NCBI GenBank assembly: GCA_910583765.1
Contig: CAJTYS010000067.1
Location: 1-15,553, forward strand
Direction of reading: 5' to 3'
Length of the DNA stretch: 15,553 bases
Source of the DNA: an uncultured Eubacteriales bacterium
GTDB taxonomy: Bacteria; Bacillota; Clostridia; Peptostreptococcales; Anaerovoracaceae
A model generated the notes under the pieces. That model did not search any database. It was not told the origin of the DNA and saw only the letters and a list, made by a program, of their open reading frames with translations. Numbering within the stretch: position 1 is the first letter of the stretch; each line of letters starts with the position of its first letter. Positions 13,442 through 15,553 of this stretch are shown here, piece by piece. A program made the translations under genes and the position numbers.

Positions 13442-15512
13442 AAAAGAAGATCGCTGGGCCTTGTGCAAACGCATGACGCAGCCGGTGGTGGCCACGCCGA
13501 AATCCGTGCAGGACAGCGTCCCGATTTACAGGGTCGCCCAAAACGGGGTCTTTGAAATCGAGAAAAACACAGGTGAGGATCATCTCTTTGACAAAGCGTA
13601 TCACATAGAAGACGTGAATTTCGCCACCAAAGACAACGAGGAGAAAACAAGGCTGCTCCTGGATTACTGCGAAACGCTCAACAGCCTGCAAACCGGCACG
13701 AAAATCGTCATCGCCAACCACAATCGCAACCTGGAGGACATTCGCCAGAACGTATTTTTGCGCAAGCAAGGGAGCACGGAAATAGAGCGAGAAATTTCAG
13801 CGGAATACAATCAAAACATGGAGGAAAAACTGGTCAACAAAATGAGCGGCTTGAATCAGGTGAAATATTTGGTGGTGACTTGCCGGAAAAAGACCTTTGG
13901 CGAGGCCAACGTCTTTTTCTCCCAGCTGGAAAACCATTTGACCTTGAGCTTCAAAAAGCTTGGCTCTGACTTGCGGCCCCTGGATGGCGTGGAACGGCTC
14001 AAATCCCTGCACGCCATTTACCGCATGGGAAGCGAAACGGAATTCGCAAGCGACTGGGGCTCCCTGACCACGGGGACTTTCAAAGGCAACATCTGTCCCA
14101 TGGGCATTAAGCGATGTTCCAAAGACGGGAAGGATTATTTGAAAATAGATGGAAAATATGTTTGCGTCCTTTCCGTCAAGAAAGGCGGCTGGCCCATCAA
14201 GATTTCCGACCAATTCATGTCCGGCCTTTCCAATCTGCCTTTTCACACGCTCATCGCCATTGACATCGCGCCCATTCCCCAGGACGTGGCCATGAAACGC
14301 CTGGTGAAGAACCTGGACAACGTGGAAATGAAGATACAAAAGCAACAGGAAATCCGCAACAAAAATAAACAGTGGTCAAGCGAGATCACCTATGAAGTGC
14401 GACACGAAAAGGACATGATCGAGCGTTCCATCGACCAGATGAACAACAACGGGCAAAAGTTGTTTCACGCACAGATGCTGGTGGCCGTTTATGCGGACTC
14501 GGAGGAAGAATTGTTCACTCGGGTGGACACCGTCATCCAGAACGGAGAAGGAAATCTGTTGACTTTCACGCCTTACTGCGTCCAGCAGGTGGAAGCCTTC
14601 AACACCGCCATGCCCACTGGCGCGAGGGAAGTGAATTTGCTGACTAGGACGCTGTTCACCAACGCCCTGGCGGGATTCGCTCCTTTTTACGTGCAGGAAC
14701 TTTATCAGGAAGGCGGATTGTTTTATGGGGTCAACAAGCTGAGCAAAAAGCTGTTGGTGGGCAGCCGAAAGAAGCTGCTCAACGGAAACGGCTGGGTGTT
14801 CGGCGTCCCGGGATCGGGAAAATCCTTTGACGTGAAAATGGAGATGGGCCAAGTTTACTGCGGAACCAGGGACGACATCATCGTGGTGGATCCCCAGAAC
14901 GAATACTTCGTGATCGCGGAGGAACTGGGCGGGCAGGTGATCAACTTGTCTTCCACTACCAAAAACCACGTGAATCCTTTGGACGTTCCAGAGCATGTGG
15001 AAAACACGGGAGCTTTCATCGCTGAAAAGTCGGAATTCGTTTTGGACATTTTCAAAAAGATCGTGGGCGGGGAGATTCGTTCCACGGCGAAATCCTGGGT
15101 GGACAAAGCCGTCCGCCACATGTACCAAGAGCACTTTTTAGCAGAAGGCGCGGACAAAGTTTCCCCCACCATGCACGATCTAAAGAGGACGCTGCTTTCC
15201 TTTGGGGAGCGGGAGCCAGACGATTTGGCGCTGTCTTTGGACATGTTCACGGAAGGCTCCCTGAACCTTTTCGCCCATCAGATGAACGTGAAGACCGAGA
15301 ATCGCTTTTTAGTGTACGGCTTGCGGGATTTGGGCAGCGAACTTAGGCCCCTGGCCATGCTAGTCATGATCGAAGCCATTCGCAGCCGGATCGCGTATAA
15401 TCAGAAGATGGGGAAAGTCACCTGGGTGTACGTGGACGAGGCCCACGAGCTGACAGGTGAAGCGTACACGGCCAAGGCTTTGGAACGGCTTTGGAAGGAT
15501 GATGTGGTATAA
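13425..15512 (+). pseudogene. virB4: VirB4/TraE-like conjugation ATPase, C-terminally truncated
   Basis: Cytosolic ATPase that powers the mating channel. The 695 residues contain the VirB4 N-terminal domain, Walker A GVPGSGKS at 460-467, DPQNEY at 489-494, and Walker B WVYVDEAHEL with D671 and E672. The frame then ends KALERLWKDDVV and stops at 15510-15512. Full-length relatives (CD1110-like) continue for roughly another hundred residues, including the TGITQN-type motif and the final helices. None of the three plus-strand frames after 15500 shows VirB4-like sequence, so this looks like an interruption by other DNA, not a simple frameshift. The ATG at 13425 has AAAGGA about 11 bases upstream and overlaps PrgI by 17 bases. 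The truncated protein may fold but is unlikely to be active. Confidence 0.85.
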
Positions 15513-15518
15513 AAAAAG

Positions 15519-15552
15519 TTGACAGCCCATTCTCAAGGATTTGAGATATAAT
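15519..15552 (+). promoter_or_regulatory. Promoter-like elements around a small palindrome at the window end
   Basis: Seven bases after the truncated VirB4 frame stands TTGACA (15519-15524), and TATAAT is at 15547-15552. Between them TCTCAA-GGAT-TTGAGA (15531-15546) forms a perfect 6-bp inverted repeat. The 22-base gap between the two hexamers is too long for an ordinary promoter without help. It may be an activator-dependent promoter of an inserted element, or a chance arrangement. Confidence 0.4.
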
Positions 15553-15553
15553 C

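Noticed and set aside
13797..14345. Long minus-strand frames opposite VirB4, VirD4 and the adhesin
   Set aside because: They are antisense shadows of GC-richer coding sequence, rich in His and Arg, without ribosome binding sites or domains.
15500..15553. Group II intron start at the VirB4 break
   Set aside because: The bases around the break (GTGGTATA) do not match the GTGYG intron start, and too little sequence is left to judge.

Overview
The window looks like part of an integrative and conjugative element, or a large conjugative plasmid, from a Gram-positive anaerobe of the Bacillota (Clostridia-like). The evidence is the gene set, strong AGGAGG-type ribosome binding sites, a sortase-anchored surface protein, and a conjugation module in the order known from Tn1549/CTn-type elements: VirD4 coupling protein, VirB2-like Maff2 protein, VirB6/TrbL-like membrane protein, PrgI, VirB4. 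No relaxase, integrase, replication gene, tRNA, rRNA or CRISPR array is visible.

Layout. 1-2538: a possible 37-residue acidic peptide, then the VirD4-like coupling ATPase. 2539-3041: a perfect 10-bp inverted repeat and a small ParR-like protein. 3042-about 6480: clearly AT-richer DNA that reads as inserted cargo. It holds a remnant reading frame, a long hairpin, a minus-strand pair (an 85-residue unknown protein and a 75-residue DUF2188 protein), a regulatory region, and a plus-strand RloA/RloB pair (AAA ATPase plus TOPRIM-like protein, AbiL type), which is probably an anti-phage module. 6481-11667: back to GC-richer DNA, with a secreted basic Fn3 protein and a 1274-residue sortase-anchored adhesin with isopeptide-type and DUF11-type repeats. 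11738-15512: the mating-channel genes Maff2/VirB2-like, VirB6-like, PrgI and VirB4. VirB4 stops just after its Walker B motif, and no VirB4-like reading is seen in any frame afterwards, so it is probably interrupted near 15500.

Regulation is the most striking part. The minus-strand DUF2188 pair has a near-consensus promoter followed by a CIRCE element, the binding site of the heat-shock repressor HrcA, with one mismatch. A nested set of perfect inverted repeats in its leader suggests a structured 5' UTR. The RloAB pair has its own consensus promoter inside a 13-bp perfect dyad whose arms are themselves small palindromes two helical turns apart. A short leader peptide followed by a terminator precedes the adhesin gene. 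Several terminator-like hairpins separate genes that would normally be one conjugation operon.

Working model (inference): the coupling protein and the VirB4/VirB6/PrgI/VirB2-like genes form the type IV secretion channel. The large surface protein and the Fn3 protein may serve cell contact during mating. The AT-rich cargo adds phage defence and a possibly heat-inducible two-protein module. If the VirB4 truncation is real, this copy is likely defective for self-transfer.
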